Source of the DNA: Janthinobacterium agaricidamnosum
GTDB lineage: Bacteria; Pseudomonadota; Gammaproteobacteria; Burkholderiales; Burkholderiaceae_D
Direction of reading: 5' to 3'
Assembly: GCF_003667705.1 (NCBI RefSeq)
Contig: NZ_CP033019.1
Coordinates: 3,472,001-3,536,000, forward strand
DNA: 64,000 nt
A program made the translations under genes and the position numbers. Below, piece after piece: positions 1 to 8,862 of the stretch. The notes under the pieces were generated by a model. It did not search any database, was not told the DNA's origin, and saw nothing but the letters and a program-made list of their open reading frames with translations. Numbering within the stretch: position 1 is the first letter of the stretch; the number at the start of each line of letters is the position of its first letter.

Positions 1-759
1 GTGCTGGAAGTGATCGCCGACGATTACTACCATGCCCCGCGCGCCGGCATCGCCGCCCTGCGCCGCCTGGCGCGCCAGGTGCCCGTCAGCCTGCACGGCG
101 TGGGCATGGGGCTGGCCTCGACGATACCCGCCGACCCGCGCCGGCTGCAGGCGATGGCGCGCCTGATGAAGGCGGTGCGGGCGGAATCGTGGTCCGAACA
201 CCTGAGCTTTGTGCGCGCCGGCGGCATCGAAATCGGCCACCTGGCGGCGCCGCCGCGCACGCCGCTCAGCGCCGCCGGCGCCGTCGCCAATATCGCGCTG
301 GCCACGCGCATCGTCGGCAGCGCGCCGCTGATGGAAAACATCGCCACCCTCGTCGCCCCGCCGGCCAGCACCATGGACGAAGCCGAGTGGCTGGCGCGGA
401 TTATCCATGGCGCGCAAGTGCCGCTGCTGCTCGACCTGCATAATCTGTATGCGAACGCCGTCAATATTGGAGAGCGGCCGGAACAACTGCTGCTGCGCCT
501 GCCGCTGGACAGGGTCGGCGCCGTGCACCTGAGCGGCGGCCACTGGATCGCTGCGCCGGGCGGCGGCCAGCGCCTGCTGGACGACCACCTGCACGACGTG
601 CCGCCCGAAGTCTTCGCTTTATTGACCCTGCTGGCGCGCCATGCACCGCAACCGTTGACGGTGATCGTCGAACGCGACGGCAATTACCCGTCGTTCGGGC
701 ATGTGCTGGGCCAGCTGGAGCTGGCGCGCGCGGCCTTGCGCGCGGGGCGTGGCGCATGA
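1..759 (+). CDS. DUF692 family metalloenzyme (MbnB/TglH-like TIM barrel), 5' truncated
   Basis: DUF692 proteins are iron-dependent TIM-barrel enzymes; studied members (MbnB, TglH, ChrH) modify cysteines in ribosomally made peptides. Visible family blocks are LHGVGMGL near residue 31, the SEHLSF block near 65, LLLDLHNLYANAVN near 140, VGAVHLSGGHW near 173 and VERDGNYPSFG near 226, which supply the His, Glu and Asp metal ligands. The frame is open at the window edge and the usual N-terminal strand before the EVIADDYY block is missing, so the real start lies upstream and the GTG at base 1 is probably internal. It overlaps the next gene by four bases (ATGA), implying translational coupling. Family is certain; substrate is unknown. 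Confidence 0.88.
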   Translation: MLEVIADDYYHAPRAGIAALRRLARQVPVSLHGVGMGLASTIPADPRRLQAMARLMKAVRAESWSEHLSFVRAGGIEIGHLAAPPRTPLSAAGAVANIALATRIVGSAPLMENIATLVAPPASTMDEAEWLARIIHGAQVPLLLDLHNLYANAVNIGERPEQLLLRLPLDRVGAVHLSGGHWIAAPGGGQRLLDDHLHDVPPEVFALLTLLARHAPQPLTVIVERDGNYPSFGHVLGQLELARAALRAGRGA

Positions 760-1013
760 GCTCTCCCGCACTGGAAACCTATCTGGCCAGGCTGTACACG
801 GACGACGCCGTGCGCGAAGCCTTCCTGCTCGCGCCCCGCGCGCAAGCCTTGCTGCACGGCTTGTCGCCGCAGGAAGCGGACGCGATGGCGGCGATGGACC
901 GCGTCGGCCTGCAGATGGCGGCGGCCAGCTATCGCGCCAAGCGGGCCGGGCACGGTAGCAGGGCCACGCCGGCGCAACCCTGGTGGCGCCGGCTGCTGGC
1001 CGCCTGGACCTGA
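756..1013 (+). CDS. Small protein coupled to the DUF692 enzyme, function unknown
   Basis: An 85-residue soluble, helical, basic-tailed protein whose ATG overlaps the stop of the DUF692 gene. The core contains YLARLYTDD, then FLLAPRAQALLHGLSPQEADAM, a pattern recalling the small LigA/Nif11-like helical fold, followed by a second helix and a Trp- and Arg-rich tail. It has no cysteine, signal peptide or membrane segment. DUF692 genes are usually followed by a larger DUF2063 partner (BufC); this protein is far shorter, so it may be a reduced or different partner. It is too uncertain to call a peptide substrate. Confidence 0.6.
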   Translation: MSSPALETYLARLYTDDAVREAFLLAPRAQALLHGLSPQEADAMAAMDRVGLQMAAASYRAKRAGHGSRATPAQPWWRRLLAAWT

Positions 1014-1017
1014 CCGC

Positions 1018-2886
1018 CTACATCTGCCACAGCCGCAGCGGCAGCAAGCCCCACCAGGCCAGCACCAGCAGCAGTTGCAAGGCCGCCAGCAAGGCCACCC
1101 AATCCCATTTCGCCCACGAGCCCGCCTCGGCCGCCGTACCGCGGCTGCGCCAGCAGCGGGCCAGGCCGAACGCCGTGGCCAGCGGCAGCGCGCCCGTCGC
1201 CAATGTCAGCAGCACGCTGGCCACGGTGACGTCGCCCAGGCGCAGATAGGACTGGAAATAGAAAAACGGCAGCGGCAAGAGCAGCGCCAGCAGCGACAAC
1301 AGGGGCGCGAACAGATGGTCGCCCCGTCCCAGGCTGCGCAGCGCGGCGCGCCAGACGCCCACCACCAGCACGTACAGCAAGCCGGCGGCACCCAGGGCCA
1401 GGCTGCCCCACAGCACCAGCATGCGCAGCATCGACGCGCGCTCGTAGCTGCGCAAGCCGTCGCTGAGCACATGCTTGCCATCTTCCTGCATCAGCACATG
1501 CGACGCGGTGCTGCGGTCGCTGGCGCGGAACAGCAAGCCGCCCACCGGTTCCAGCTCCTTCGGCTCCCCCTGGAACGGGATCAGGAACAGCGATTCGCCA
1601 TCCCATTTGAGGCGCGTAAAGCCGAAGACGGCATCGACCCAGGCCATGCTGGCCATGGCGCTGGGCGACGGCACGTAGACGCCCTGCCAGTTTTCCACCG
1701 TGGGCGCGGGCGTGCCCTGCGGGGCCGGCGCGCGCAGGGGCAGTTCCAGGTCGCGCAGCAGCAGGCGGTTGAAGCGTTCATAGTCGGCCCGCTCCGCATC
1801 CGTGTTGAAGGCCACGAAGAAGGCGCTGTCCTGCTCCGGATAGATGCACAGCATGGCGCGGAAACCCACGGCCGTGCCAGGGTGGCAGGCGCCCACGACA
1901 TTGTGGCGGTCGCGCACGGCCAGCGCCAGACCGTGGCCCGTCGCCAGGCCCGCCTGCGCCGCATCCGTGCCGGCCGGTTCGGACAAGGCGCCCATCAGGG
2001 CCAGGTCGATGAACTGCGTACCCTGCAGCTTGCCGTCGCCCATCAGGAACTGCGCCAGCTTGCCCATGTCGGCCGCCGTGGTGGTAAATTGCGCGGCAGG
2101 ACGCAGGTACTGGGGCACGGCCGGCTGCGCCACGCCATGCTCGAAATAACCCATGGCCAGGCGCGGGTCTGCCTGCGGGCCTGCCTGGCTGACAAAAGCA
2201 AACGTGCTGTCCGCCAGGCCCAGCGGCTGCAGCAGCTGCGCATCGAGGTAGCGTTCATACGGCTGGCCCGTGACTCGCTCGATCACCATGCCCAGCAAGC
2301 CATAGCCCATGTTCGAGTAGGCGTAGCGGCTGCCGGGCCGCGTGCGCACGCGCAGCAGATTGCCGCCGCCGTCAAAAGCGGCGGCCAACGGCGTGTCCGG
2401 CGCCGGTTGCAGGCTGAAGGCCTGCCAGAAGCGCACATTATCGAGGCCGGACGTATGCGCCAGCAGGTGGCGGATGCGCACGGGATCGCTGGCCAGCCAC
2501 GGGTTTCTCAGCGCCAGTTCGGGCAGCACTTGCTGCAGGGGCGTGTCGAGCGCGAGCTTGTCTTCGCTGATCAGGCGCAAGACGCCCAGCGCCAGCGCCA
2601 CCTTGCCCACGGAGCCCACCTGCATGCGCGTATCGGCCTGCATCGGTACTTGCCTGGCGGCGTCGCGCAAGCCGGATGCGCCGACCTTGACTGTGCCGTC
2701 GGGCAAGACTTCGCTCCAGACGGCGCCCGCCAGTCCCTCTTCCTTCAAGCCGGCGGCAAATTCCGCCTCCAGGGTGGGGCCGGCGGCATGGGCGACAGTG
2801 GCGCACAGCAGCAAGGCCGGCACGGCGCGCCGCAGCCAGGACCCGGCGCGCGCGGCCAGGGTGGAATATTGATTTCGCTTCAACAA
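1018..2886 (-). CDS. Serine hydrolase, beta-lactamase/esterase family, with C-terminal membrane domain
   Basis: A 622-residue class C beta-lactamase-like serine hydrolase (PBP4*/EstB type). A signal peptide (VPALLLCATVAHA) precedes the catalytic domain. The nucleophile motif is S92-V-G-K95, the Tyr motif is Y190-S-N192, and an HPGTAVGF segment near residue 335 matches the third (HxG/KTG) motif. After about residue 480 come several hydrophobic segments, giving a membrane-anchored C-terminal region not found in plain EstB enzymes. The start appears to be TTG at 2886 with a weak AAGG upstream. It converges on the DUF692 pair with only four bases between. Substrate (peptide, ester or lactam) cannot be read from sequence. 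Confidence 0.85.
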   Translation of the reverse strand: MLKRNQYSTLAARAGSWLRRAVPALLLCATVAHAAGPTLEAEFAAGLKEEGLAGAVWSEVLPDGTVKVGASGLRDAARQVPMQADTRMQVGSVGKVALALGVLRLISEDKLALDTPLQQVLPELALRNPWLASDPVRIRHLLAHTSGLDNVRFWQAFSLQPAPDTPLAAAFDGGGNLLRVRTRPGSRYAYSNMGYGLLGMVIERVTGQPYERYLDAQLLQPLGLADSTFAFVSQAGPQADPRLAMGYFEHGVAQPAVPQYLRPAAQFTTTAADMGKLAQFLMGDGKLQGTQFIDLALMGALSEPAGTDAAQAGLATGHGLALAVRDRHNVVGACHPGTAVGFRAMLCIYPEQDSAFFVAFNTDAERADYERFNRLLLRDLELPLRAPAPQGTPAPTVENWQGVYVPSPSAMASMAWVDAVFGFTRLKWDGESLFLIPFQGEPKELEPVGGLLFRASDRSTASHVLMQEDGKHVLSDGLRSYERASMLRMLVLWGSLALGAAGLLYVLVVGVWRAALRSLGRGDHLFAPLLSLLALLLPLPFFYFQSYLRLGDVTVASVLLTLATGALPLATAFGLARCWRSRGTAAEAGSWAKWDWVALLAALQLLLVLAWWGLLPLRLWQM

Positions 2887-2969
2887 TGTATTCTGCCTTT
2901 TTCCATGGACTGCGCTGCCTCGCCGCTTTGCTTGTTACAATTAAAAATTGCGCAACGACGGGAGCTTTC

Positions 2970-3332
2970 ATGTCACAAGATATTATTTTGGATACCCAAC
3001 TCCAGCAGACCAAGAATCTGGCCTGGTGGTTGTACCTGATACATGGCGCCAGCTTCGTGTTTTCGCTGGGCGCGTTTTCCTTCATTCCGCTCATCATCAA
3101 TTATGTGAAGCGGGACGAGGCGGCCGGGACCTTCGTGTACAGCCATCACAGCTGGATGATCCGTTCCTTCTGGTGGTATGCGGCCTGGATCGTCGTCGGC
3201 GCCATCCTGTGGATCACGCTGATCGGCATTCCGCTGGCCATCATCGTGTGGGGCGTGGCCTGGCTGTGGAAAGCCTACCGCCTGCTGCGCGGCTTCCTCG
3301 ACCTGAACAACAACAAACCCGTGCCCATGTAG
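2970..3332 (+). CDS. Small membrane protein, DUF4870-like
   Basis: A 120-residue integral membrane protein with a long hydrophobic segment near residues 22-47 and a second one or two near 72-102. Between them lies a charged loop with YVKRDEAAGTFVYSHHSW, which resembles the DUF4870/YlaC style of small inner-membrane proteins. The chosen ATG has GGGAG five bases upstream; an in-frame start further upstream at 2886 would overlap the divergent promoter region and lacks such a site. The function is unknown. It converges with metC; a short GCTTGC/GCAAGC inverted repeat lies in the gap at 3335-3348. Confidence 0.75.
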   Translation: MSQDIILDTQLQQTKNLAWWLYLIHGASFVFSLGAFSFIPLIINYVKRDEAAGTFVYSHHSWMIRSFWWYAAWIVVGAILWITLIGIPLAIIVWGVAWLWKAYRLLRGFLDLNNNKPVPM

Positions 3333-3369
3333 GCGCTTGCGGGCAAGCCGACATGCTTGCCCCATACCG

Positions 3370-4536
3370 CTACATCGCCGCGAACGCCCGTTCGATATCG
3401 GCGATCAGATCCTGCGGATCTTCCAGCCCCACATTCAGGCGCACCAGCTGACCCGGCAACTGCCAGCCCTTGCGCATGGCGGCGATGCGGTACGGCATCA
3501 CCAGGCTGTTCGCGCCGCCCCAGCTATAGCCAATCTTGAACAACTGCAAGGCATCGACGAAGTGGTCCGTCTGCGCCTCCGTGTAGCGCGCGTCGAACAG
3601 CACGGAAAACAGGCCGCCCGCGCCCGTGAAATCGCGCTGCCAGATGGCGTGGCCCGGGCAATCGGCGAAAGCCGGATGCAGCACCGTGGCGATCTCCGGG
3701 CGCCCCTTGAGCCAGGCAGCCACCGTGCGCGCCCCCCTGTCGTGGGCGTCGAAGCGCAGCTTCATGGTCGGCAAGCCGCGCAGCACCAGGTAGGCGTCGT
3801 CCGCCCCCACGCCCATGCCCAGACGCATGTGCGCCTGCGCCAGGCGGTCGTGCAGCGCCCGCTCGCGCGTGATCAGGGCGCCCATCAGCACGTCGGAACC
3901 GCCCGACTGGTATTTCGTCAGCGCCTGCATGATGATGTCCACGCCCAGGTCGAAGCCGCGCAGGGCCAGGCCCGCCGACCAGGTATTATCCAAAGCCACC
4001 AGCACTCCGCGCGCGTGGGCGGCCGCGCAGATGGCGGGCAAGTCCGGCACTTCCATCGTCACGGAGCCCGGTGCTTCCGTCCAGATGAGCTTGGTATTTT
4101 CCTGGATCAAGGCCGCGATCCCGGCGCCGATGAGCGGATCGTAATAACGGGCCGTGATGCCGAAATCCTGCGCCAGCCAGCGTCCCAGTTCGCGGTTCGG
4201 GTTGTAGATATTTTTCGGCAATAGCACGTCGTCGCCCGTCTTCAGCAAGGCAAAGTCCGCCATCGCGATGGCCGCCAGTCCCGACGGCGCCAGCAGGCAG
4301 TGCGTGCCCCCTTCGATCTCGGCCAGCCGCGCTTCCAGGGTGAACGTGGTGGGCGTGCCGTGCAAGCCGTAGGTATAGGCGTTCTTCTCTTTCCAGTCGC
4401 CCGAGCGCATGGCCGCCACGTCCTTGAACAGCACGGTCGAGGCGTGATGGATGGCATTCGGAAACGCGGCAAAACCTTGCGGCGCCTGGTAATCGCTGTG
4501 GATCAGCGCGGTTTGCGGAGATTTGGGTGTGGTCAT
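3370..4536 (-). CDS. metC: Cystathionine beta-lyase (PLP-dependent C-S lyase)
   Basis: Cleaves cystathionine to homocysteine, pyruvate and ammonia in methionine synthesis; cytoplasmic, PLP-dependent, Cys/Met metabolism PLP family (fold type I). The 388-residue length fits. Tyr residues in NAYTYGLHG near 55, the aspartate in ALDNTWS (D183) and the Schiff-base lysine in ALTKYQSGGSD (K208) are in place. The YSWGG motif near 345 favours beta-lyase over gamma-synthase. No good ribosome site precedes the ATG, and a rho-independent hairpin with T-tract ends only about ten bases before it, which suggests attenuation or read-through from rimO. A broader C-S lyase role is possible. Confidence 0.92.
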   Translation of the reverse strand: MTTPKSPQTALIHSDYQAPQGFAAFPNAIHHASTVLFKDVAAMRSGDWKEKNAYTYGLHGTPTTFTLEARLAEIEGGTHCLLAPSGLAAIAMADFALLKTGDDVLLPKNIYNPNRELGRWLAQDFGITARYYDPLIGAGIAALIQENTKLIWTEAPGSVTMEVPDLPAICAAAHARGVLVALDNTWSAGLALRGFDLGVDIIMQALTKYQSGGSDVLMGALITRERALHDRLAQAHMRLGMGVGADDAYLVLRGLPTMKLRFDAHDRGARTVAAWLKGRPEIATVLHPAFADCPGHAIWQRDFTGAGGLFSVLFDARYTEAQTDHFVDALQLFKIGYSWGGANSLVMPYRIAAMRKGWQLPGQLVRLNVGLEDPQDLIADIERAFAAM

Positions 4537-4546
4537 GGCGTCAGGA

Positions 4547-4583
4547 ATAAAAAAAGGCGGATCAGCCTGTGCTGGTCCGCCTT
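4547..4583 (-). terminator. Rho-independent terminator or attenuator between rimO and metC
   Basis: Bases 4554-4566 pair with 4571-4583 (13 pairs, one G-T) around a CTGT loop. On the minus strand the hairpin is followed by a run of seven Ts (4547-4553). It ends about ten bases before the metC start, so it lies within any metC leader. Confidence 0.85.
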
Positions 4584-4641
4584 GATTGTAAGGGCTTATG
4601 CCCTAGCCTGCCGTACGTATGACAGAGTGTTACACCTGCAT

Positions 4642-4705
4642 AAAAAACCTTCAGGCCAAGGCGCGCTGCCGATGACAGTACTTTACTGTACGGCAAGGCA
4701 GCGCA
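4642..4705 (-). terminator. Long imperfect hairpin and weak terminator after rimO
   Basis: GCGCTGCC (4663-4670) pairs with GGCAGCGC (4697-4704), with an inner ACAGTA/TACTGT stem. Reading on the minus strand, a short CCTT/AAGG stem and then six Ts (4642-4647) follow. It lies just beyond the rimO stop and could be a first, weaker stop signal before the stronger hairpin at 4547-4583. Confidence 0.5.
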
Positions 4706-4724
4706 ACGCAGGCATGGACGTTTT

Positions 4725-6137
4725 TTACTCGGCGGCGCCCCACAGGTCATGCGCGTCGGCCGAGGTGATAGTCACGTCGACGAACTGGCCGACGGCCAGC
4801 TTGCGGTGCGGCTCGAACGGCGGCTTCACATACACGACGCCGTCGATTTCCGGCGCGTCGGCGGACGAACGGCCCACGCCGCCGGAGCGGGTGACTTCAT
4901 CGATGAGCACGCGCACGGTCTTGCCGACCTTGGCTTGCAGGCGCTTCTTGGAAATTTCTTCCTGCAGCAGCATCACGCGGCCGCGGCGCTCTTCGCGCAG
5001 CTCTTCCGGCACGGGGTTGGCGATGGCATTGGCCGTCGCGCCTTCGACGGGCGAATAGGCGAAGCAGCCGAGGCGGTCGATCTGCGCTTCCTTGAGGAAG
5101 TCGAGCAGATACTCGAACTCCGCTTCCGTCTCGCCCGGGAAACCGGCGATAAAGGTCGAGCGGATGGTCAGGTCCGGGTTGATGGCGCGCCAGGCCTGGA
5201 TGCGGTCGAGGTTTTTCTCGCCGCTGGCCGGGCGCTTCATGCGTTTCAATACGTCAGGGTGCGCATGCTGCATCGGAATGTCGAGGTATGGCAGGATATG
5301 GCCGCCGCTCATCATCGGGATGATCTGGTCCACGTGCGGGTACGGGTACACATAGTGCAGGCGCACCCAGGCGCCGTAGGACTTGGCCAGTTCGCCCAGC
5401 GCTTCCGTCAGCTGCGTCATGTGCGTCTTGACGGGACGGCCATTCCAGAAGCCGGAACGGAATTTCACGTCCACGCCGTAGGCCGAGGTGTCTTGCGAAA
5501 TGACCAGCAATTCCTTGACGCCGGCCTTGAACAGGTTTTCCGCTTCGATCATCAGTTCGCCGATCGGGCGCGAGACGAGGTCGCCGCGCATCGACGGGAT
5601 GATGCAGAAGCTGCAGCGGTGGTTGCAGCCTTCGGAAATTTTCAAATACGCATAGTGCTTCGGCGTCAGCTTGACGCCTTGCGGCGGCACCAGGTCGAGG
5701 AACGGCGCATGCGGTTTCGGCAAGTGGAAATGGACGGAATCCATCACTTCGGCCAGCGCGTGCGGGCCCGTGACGGACAGCACTTTCGGATGCACCTTCA
5801 TGATGATGTCGTCGCCGGCAGCGTCTTTCTTGGCGCCCAGGCAGCCGGTGACGATGACCTTGCCGTTTTCAGCCAGCGCTTCGCCGATGGCGTCGAGCGA
5901 CTCTTGCACGGCAGCATCGATAAAACCGCAGGTATTGACGATCACTAGATCGGCGCCAGCATAGGATTTCGCCGTTTCGTAGCCTTCGGCGCGCAGTTGG
6001 GTCAGGATTTGTTCGGAGTCGACCAGCGCTTTCGGGCAGCCGAGCGAGACAAAGCCCACTTTCGGCGCCGCACCTGGCATGGCCAGCATGGCCTCGGGCT
6101 GGGCGGAAGGAACGGGAATACGGTGAATTTCAGACAT
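4725..6137 (-). CDS. rimO: Ribosomal protein S12 methylthiotransferase
   Basis: Radical-SAM enzyme that adds a methylthio group to an aspartate of ribosomal protein S12, using two 4Fe-4S clusters. The 470-residue protein has the three-domain MTTase layout: an N-terminal UPF0004 domain with cysteines in SLGCPK, NTCGF and TGCLG, a radical-SAM domain with CNHRCSFC near residue 170, and a C-terminal TRAM domain ending the protein. The [12 protein letters not shown] continuation after the cluster motif is typical of RimO rather than MiaB. It is transcribed alone, divergent from a lipoprotein gene, and followed by two hairpins before metC. Confidence 0.97.
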   Translation of the reverse strand: MSEIHRIPVPSAQPEAMLAMPGAAPKVGFVSLGCPKALVDSEQILTQLRAEGYETAKSYAGADLVIVNTCGFIDAAVQESLDAIGEALAENGKVIVTGCLGAKKDAAGDDIIMKVHPKVLSVTGPHALAEVMDSVHFHLPKPHAPFLDLVPPQGVKLTPKHYAYLKISEGCNHRCSFCIIPSMRGDLVSRPIGELMIEAENLFKAGVKELLVISQDTSAYGVDVKFRSGFWNGRPVKTHMTQLTEALGELAKSYGAWVRLHYVYPYPHVDQIIPMMSGGHILPYLDIPMQHAHPDVLKRMKRPASGEKNLDRIQAWRAINPDLTIRSTFIAGFPGETEAEFEYLLDFLKEAQIDRLGCFAYSPVEGATANAIANPVPEELREERRGRVMLLQEEISKKRLQAKVGKTVRVLIDEVTRSGGVGRSSADAPEIDGVVYVKPPFEPHRKLAVGQFVDVTITSADAHDLWGAAE

Positions 6138-6354
6138 AGTTGGCAGCTAGAAAATGGTGAGGCGAATCGGCTATTGTACCCCGAGCCGCCCCTTGCTGTC
6201 AGCGCGGGTTCCTTTTGCTGGCGCATCTGCAACGCTACAACCGCAACTTTGTTCCGGCCACTGCCGTCATGGCAGTGCGCGAATCAGATCCCGCCCCGCA
6301 TCACCGGTATCAAGAAATTAAAAAATAATGCCACAAAGAAACTAATGACTGACA

Positions 6355-6375
6355 TATAATTGTTTTTTAAAAAAC
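6355..6375 (+). promoter_or_regulatory. Possible promoter and palindrome upstream of the lipoprotein gene
   Basis: A perfect TATAAT (6355-6360) lies in an AT-rich patch unlike the surrounding GC-rich DNA, directly followed by the 14-base palindrome GTTTTTTAAAAAAC (6362-6375), about 12 bases before the ATG. No good -35 box is visible, so an activator or an alternative promoter is possible. Confidence 0.4.
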
Positions 6376-6387
6376 TAAATCAATCCC

Positions 6388-7983
6388 ATGTCTTTTTCCT
6401 TTTCCAATCTGAAAGCGCGACGCTCGGCTGTCGCGGCTTGCGGTCTGAGCGTATTGCTGCTGAGCGGCTGCGCCGTCAACACCTCGGTGGTCGATCCACT
6501 GAAAATGAGCGCGCAATCGGGAGATAGCCCGGTGGTGCTCAGCATCACGTCGAACACCAAGGACATTTACGGTTTCAACACGATCAAGCTGCGCCGCGTG
6601 GTGGCGGGTGAGCAGCGCAGTGATTTCAAGCTGGTGTCCGAAAACCTGGTGATGAAAAAAGTCGAGAGCGCGATGGCAGGCGATACTTCCCTGTTCATTG
6701 GCGCACTACCGCCTGGCGAGTATGAATTCATCGAGTTGATCGACACCCGGGCCAACAAGCTCTTGCGTGTGTATTCGACCATCGTGGGAAGCTTCCAGAT
6801 CGAAGCGGGCAAATCGGCGGATCTGGGCCGACTGATTGTGACACGCGGCAATTTCGGCGTGCAGTACGGCCGCAGTGCACAGGTAGCATCCAATGCGGAA
6901 TTGATCCGGCGCTTTGCCCCCGACTACAGCGCCATGTTTGGCGCCGCTGCCAGCCTTGGCTGGAGCACCCCACGCCACGCGCGGGACGATGTCGAGCAAT
7001 TTGCTCGCGCCCACCCGGCCGGGGCCGAGTGCGTCACCGAAATGCCCGATGGCCGGGTGGCCGCCGCCAGCCGCATGGGCGCCGTGCTGATACGCTCGAC
7101 GCAAGGTCAATGGAAGATCATCAATGCGCCATCGGTGGAGTCGCTGTCTTGCGTCTTTCCTGTGGACCTGCCCAATGCCGAGTTGATCGCGGTAGGCGAA
7201 TCCGGCTCCCTGCTACGCAAAGCGCGTGACAGTGACAAGCTGCTTCCTATCGATGCAGGCAACCTGCCGCCCGGCAATCTGCTGCGCATCGGTGGCAACT
7301 CCAACGATGGCTGGTACGTGATGCATCGCAAGGGAGATGAGTTAAACATTTTTCATGCGAATCAACTGGACGCTGGCGACTGGCGATCTGTGTACCATAC
7401 CACCGTGCCCGGATCGTGGCTGCATGGCCCAGGCTTGTTGTGGACATGGCAAGACGCGGGTCGGATCGGCTATGCGCTGGAAAGCGGCTTGATCGGCGAG
7501 TTCGATTACCGCACGGGCAAGTTGACCGAACGCTTTAGTCCGCACAAGAAAAACCTGACGGAATTTACCCATCAAGCCAATGGCACAGAAAGCGTCCTGG
7601 TAGCGGCCGGCCTGGCAGGAAGATTTCCCGACGCCTATGTTTCACGGGATCGGGGCCAGAACTGGACGACTATCGTTTCGCCATTCAAGGTCCTGATGTC
7701 GCCCGTGGCGCCCCTCAATGACGGCAGATTGCTGATGGAGGCCGGCATGTATAACGAGGGCGCACTGCTGGTCAGCAGCGACGAAGGCAAAACCTGGGGG
7801 CCGTATGCGCCATACACACTGCGCCACGCACCATTGATTTTCCCCTCCGGCCTCGCTCTCAGCATCCAGGAAGATTTCAAGGGTAACGTCAGCATTTACA
7901 GCTCCATGGACAATGCCAGGACATGGAAACTCGAGCATTCAAACCAGGATCTACTTTCCACCTTGCAACAACTGAAGCAATAG
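6388..7983 (+). CDS. Outer-membrane-type lipoprotein with Asp-box (BNR/sortilin-like) propeller
   Basis: A 531-residue secreted lipoprotein. A basic N-terminus and hydrophobic stretch end in the lipobox LLSGC near residue 28. Residues 30-180 form a beta-rich N-terminal domain. From about 200 onward the protein looks like a propeller, with Asp-box (S-x-D-x-G-x-T-W) motifs seen as SRDRGQNW, SSDEGKTW and SSMDNARTW in the last third. Asp-box propellers occur in sialidases, sortilins and photosystem II assembly factor Ycf48. No sialidase catalytic set was recognised, so a binding or scaffolding role is more likely. It is monocistronic, convergent with phaR. Confidence 0.8.
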   Translation: MSFSFSNLKARRSAVAACGLSVLLLSGCAVNTSVVDPLKMSAQSGDSPVVLSITSNTKDIYGFNTIKLRRVVAGEQRSDFKLVSENLVMKKVESAMAGDTSLFIGALPPGEYEFIELIDTRANKLLRVYSTIVGSFQIEAGKSADLGRLIVTRGNFGVQYGRSAQVASNAELIRRFAPDYSAMFGAAASLGWSTPRHARDDVEQFARAHPAGAECVTEMPDGRVAAASRMGAVLIRSTQGQWKIINAPSVESLSCVFPVDLPNAELIAVGESGSLLRKARDSDKLLPIDAGNLPPGNLLRIGGNSNDGWYVMHRKGDELNIFHANQLDAGDWRSVYHTTVPGSWLHGPGLLWTWQDAGRIGYALESGLIGEFDYRTGKLTERFSPHKKNLTEFTHQANGTESVLVAAGLAGRFPDAYVSRDRGQNWTTIVSPFKVLMSPVAPLNDGRLLMEAGMYNEGALLVSSDEGKTWGPYAPYTLRHAPLIFPSGLALSIQEDFKGNVSIYSSMDNARTWKLEHSNQDLLSTLQQLKQ

Positions 7984-8022
7984 CATTCAGCATCGGCAGC
8001 CGGCGGCAAGACACCCGCAAAG

Positions 8023-8054
8023 CACAACGGCACAGGAATTCCTGTGCCGTTGTG
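8023..8054. terminator. Perfect 32-base palindrome between convergent genes
   Basis: Sixteen bases from 8023 pair perfectly with the sixteen up to 8054, centred on GAATTC. It lies between the ends of the lipoprotein gene and phaR and can fold from either strand, so it probably terminates both transcripts, although there is no long T-run. A DNA-binding site is an alternative. Confidence 0.6.
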
Positions 8055-8074
8055 TGATACGCATCGGTTGCGGC

Positions 8075-8638
8075 CTACTTTTTGTCCGTTGGAGGCACCG
8101 GCGGAACAAACGGGAACGTGCCGAACAGATTCTTGCTCTGGCTCTGCATCTGTTCCTGCATCTGCACGAACAGGCTCTTGCTCTGGTCGATGTAGTTGTT
8201 CATCATGCCTTGCATCATCGGACCCTGGACATTCATGAACTGCGTCCACATTTCCGGGCTGAAAGGCTTGCCTTCGAAACTGCCGGCCGACGTGCCCGTG
8301 AATTTGTGCTGGATATCGGTGAACGCTTGCACGTTCTTTTCCAGGTAGGATCCCATCATGCCCTGCATGGCGTGGCCATAGTAGCGGATGATCTGCGACA
8401 ACACGCTGCTCGAGAACATGGGCGCGCCGTTCGCTTCCTCTTCCAAAATGATTTGCAGCAAGATGCTGCGCGTCAAATCTTCATTGGATTTGGCATCGAC
8501 GACGGTAAACACTTCATTGTCCAACACCAGCTGCTTGACGTCCGTCAAGGTGATGTAGGAACTGGTTTGCGTGTCGTACAGACGGCGGTTGGGATATTTT
8601 TTAATCAGGCGGTCTATACTTTTTTTTGCACTACTCAT
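8075..8638 (-). CDS. phaR: Polyhydroxyalkanoate synthesis regulator
   Basis: PhaR binds DNA and PHB granules and represses phasin and PHA genes until polymer forms. The N-terminal PHB/PHA accumulation regulator DNA-binding domain is unmistakable (IKKYPNRRLYDTQTSSYITL, residues 10-29), followed by the PHB-accumulation domain and a Met- and Gln-rich tail (MQEQMQSQSKNLF) that probably contacts granules. I take ATG 8638 (MSSAKK) over GTG 8650 because a GGAA lies about nine bases before it. It is downstream of phaC on the same strand with a terminator between them. No phaA or phaB is in the window. Confidence 0.95.
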   Translation of the reverse strand: MSSAKKSIDRLIKKYPNRRLYDTQTSSYITLTDVKQLVLDNEVFTVVDAKSNEDLTRSILLQIILEEEANGAPMFSSSVLSQIIRYYGHAMQGMMGSYLEKNVQAFTDIQHKFTGTSAGSFEGKPFSPEMWTQFMNVQGPMMQGMMNNYIDQSKSLFVQMQEQMQSQSKNLFGTFPFVPPVPPTDKK

Positions 8639-8683
8639 CACAAGTTCCACTTATTGCGCCGCAGCGCATACTGAGTTAATCCG

Positions 8684-8710
8684 AAAAAAAAGCGAACGTG
8701 GGTCCGCTTT
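8684..8710 (-). terminator. Terminator between phaC and phaR
   Basis: AAAGCG/CGCTTT (8689-8694 with 8705-8710) with short inner pairing, followed on the minus strand by eight Ts (8684-8691). It would end phaC transcripts and separate phaR expression from phaC. Confidence 0.65.
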
Positions 8711-8862
8711 CGCACCTGCCTACGTTTTCCATTATAGAGTGGAAAACGGCTCCATTGCACATCAGGGTAGTAGATTCCCGCATTTATTGCAACGCAACTA
8801 AAAGTAGATTCTTGACAAGACCGGAGATTACGCCGGCCTTGCCTGGCAAATCGCTTTGTGAA

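Noticed and set aside
1075..3039. A 654-codon plus-strand frame across the serine hydrolase
   Set aside because: Gln/Arg/His-rich shadow of the real minus-strand gene; no motif and no ribosome site.
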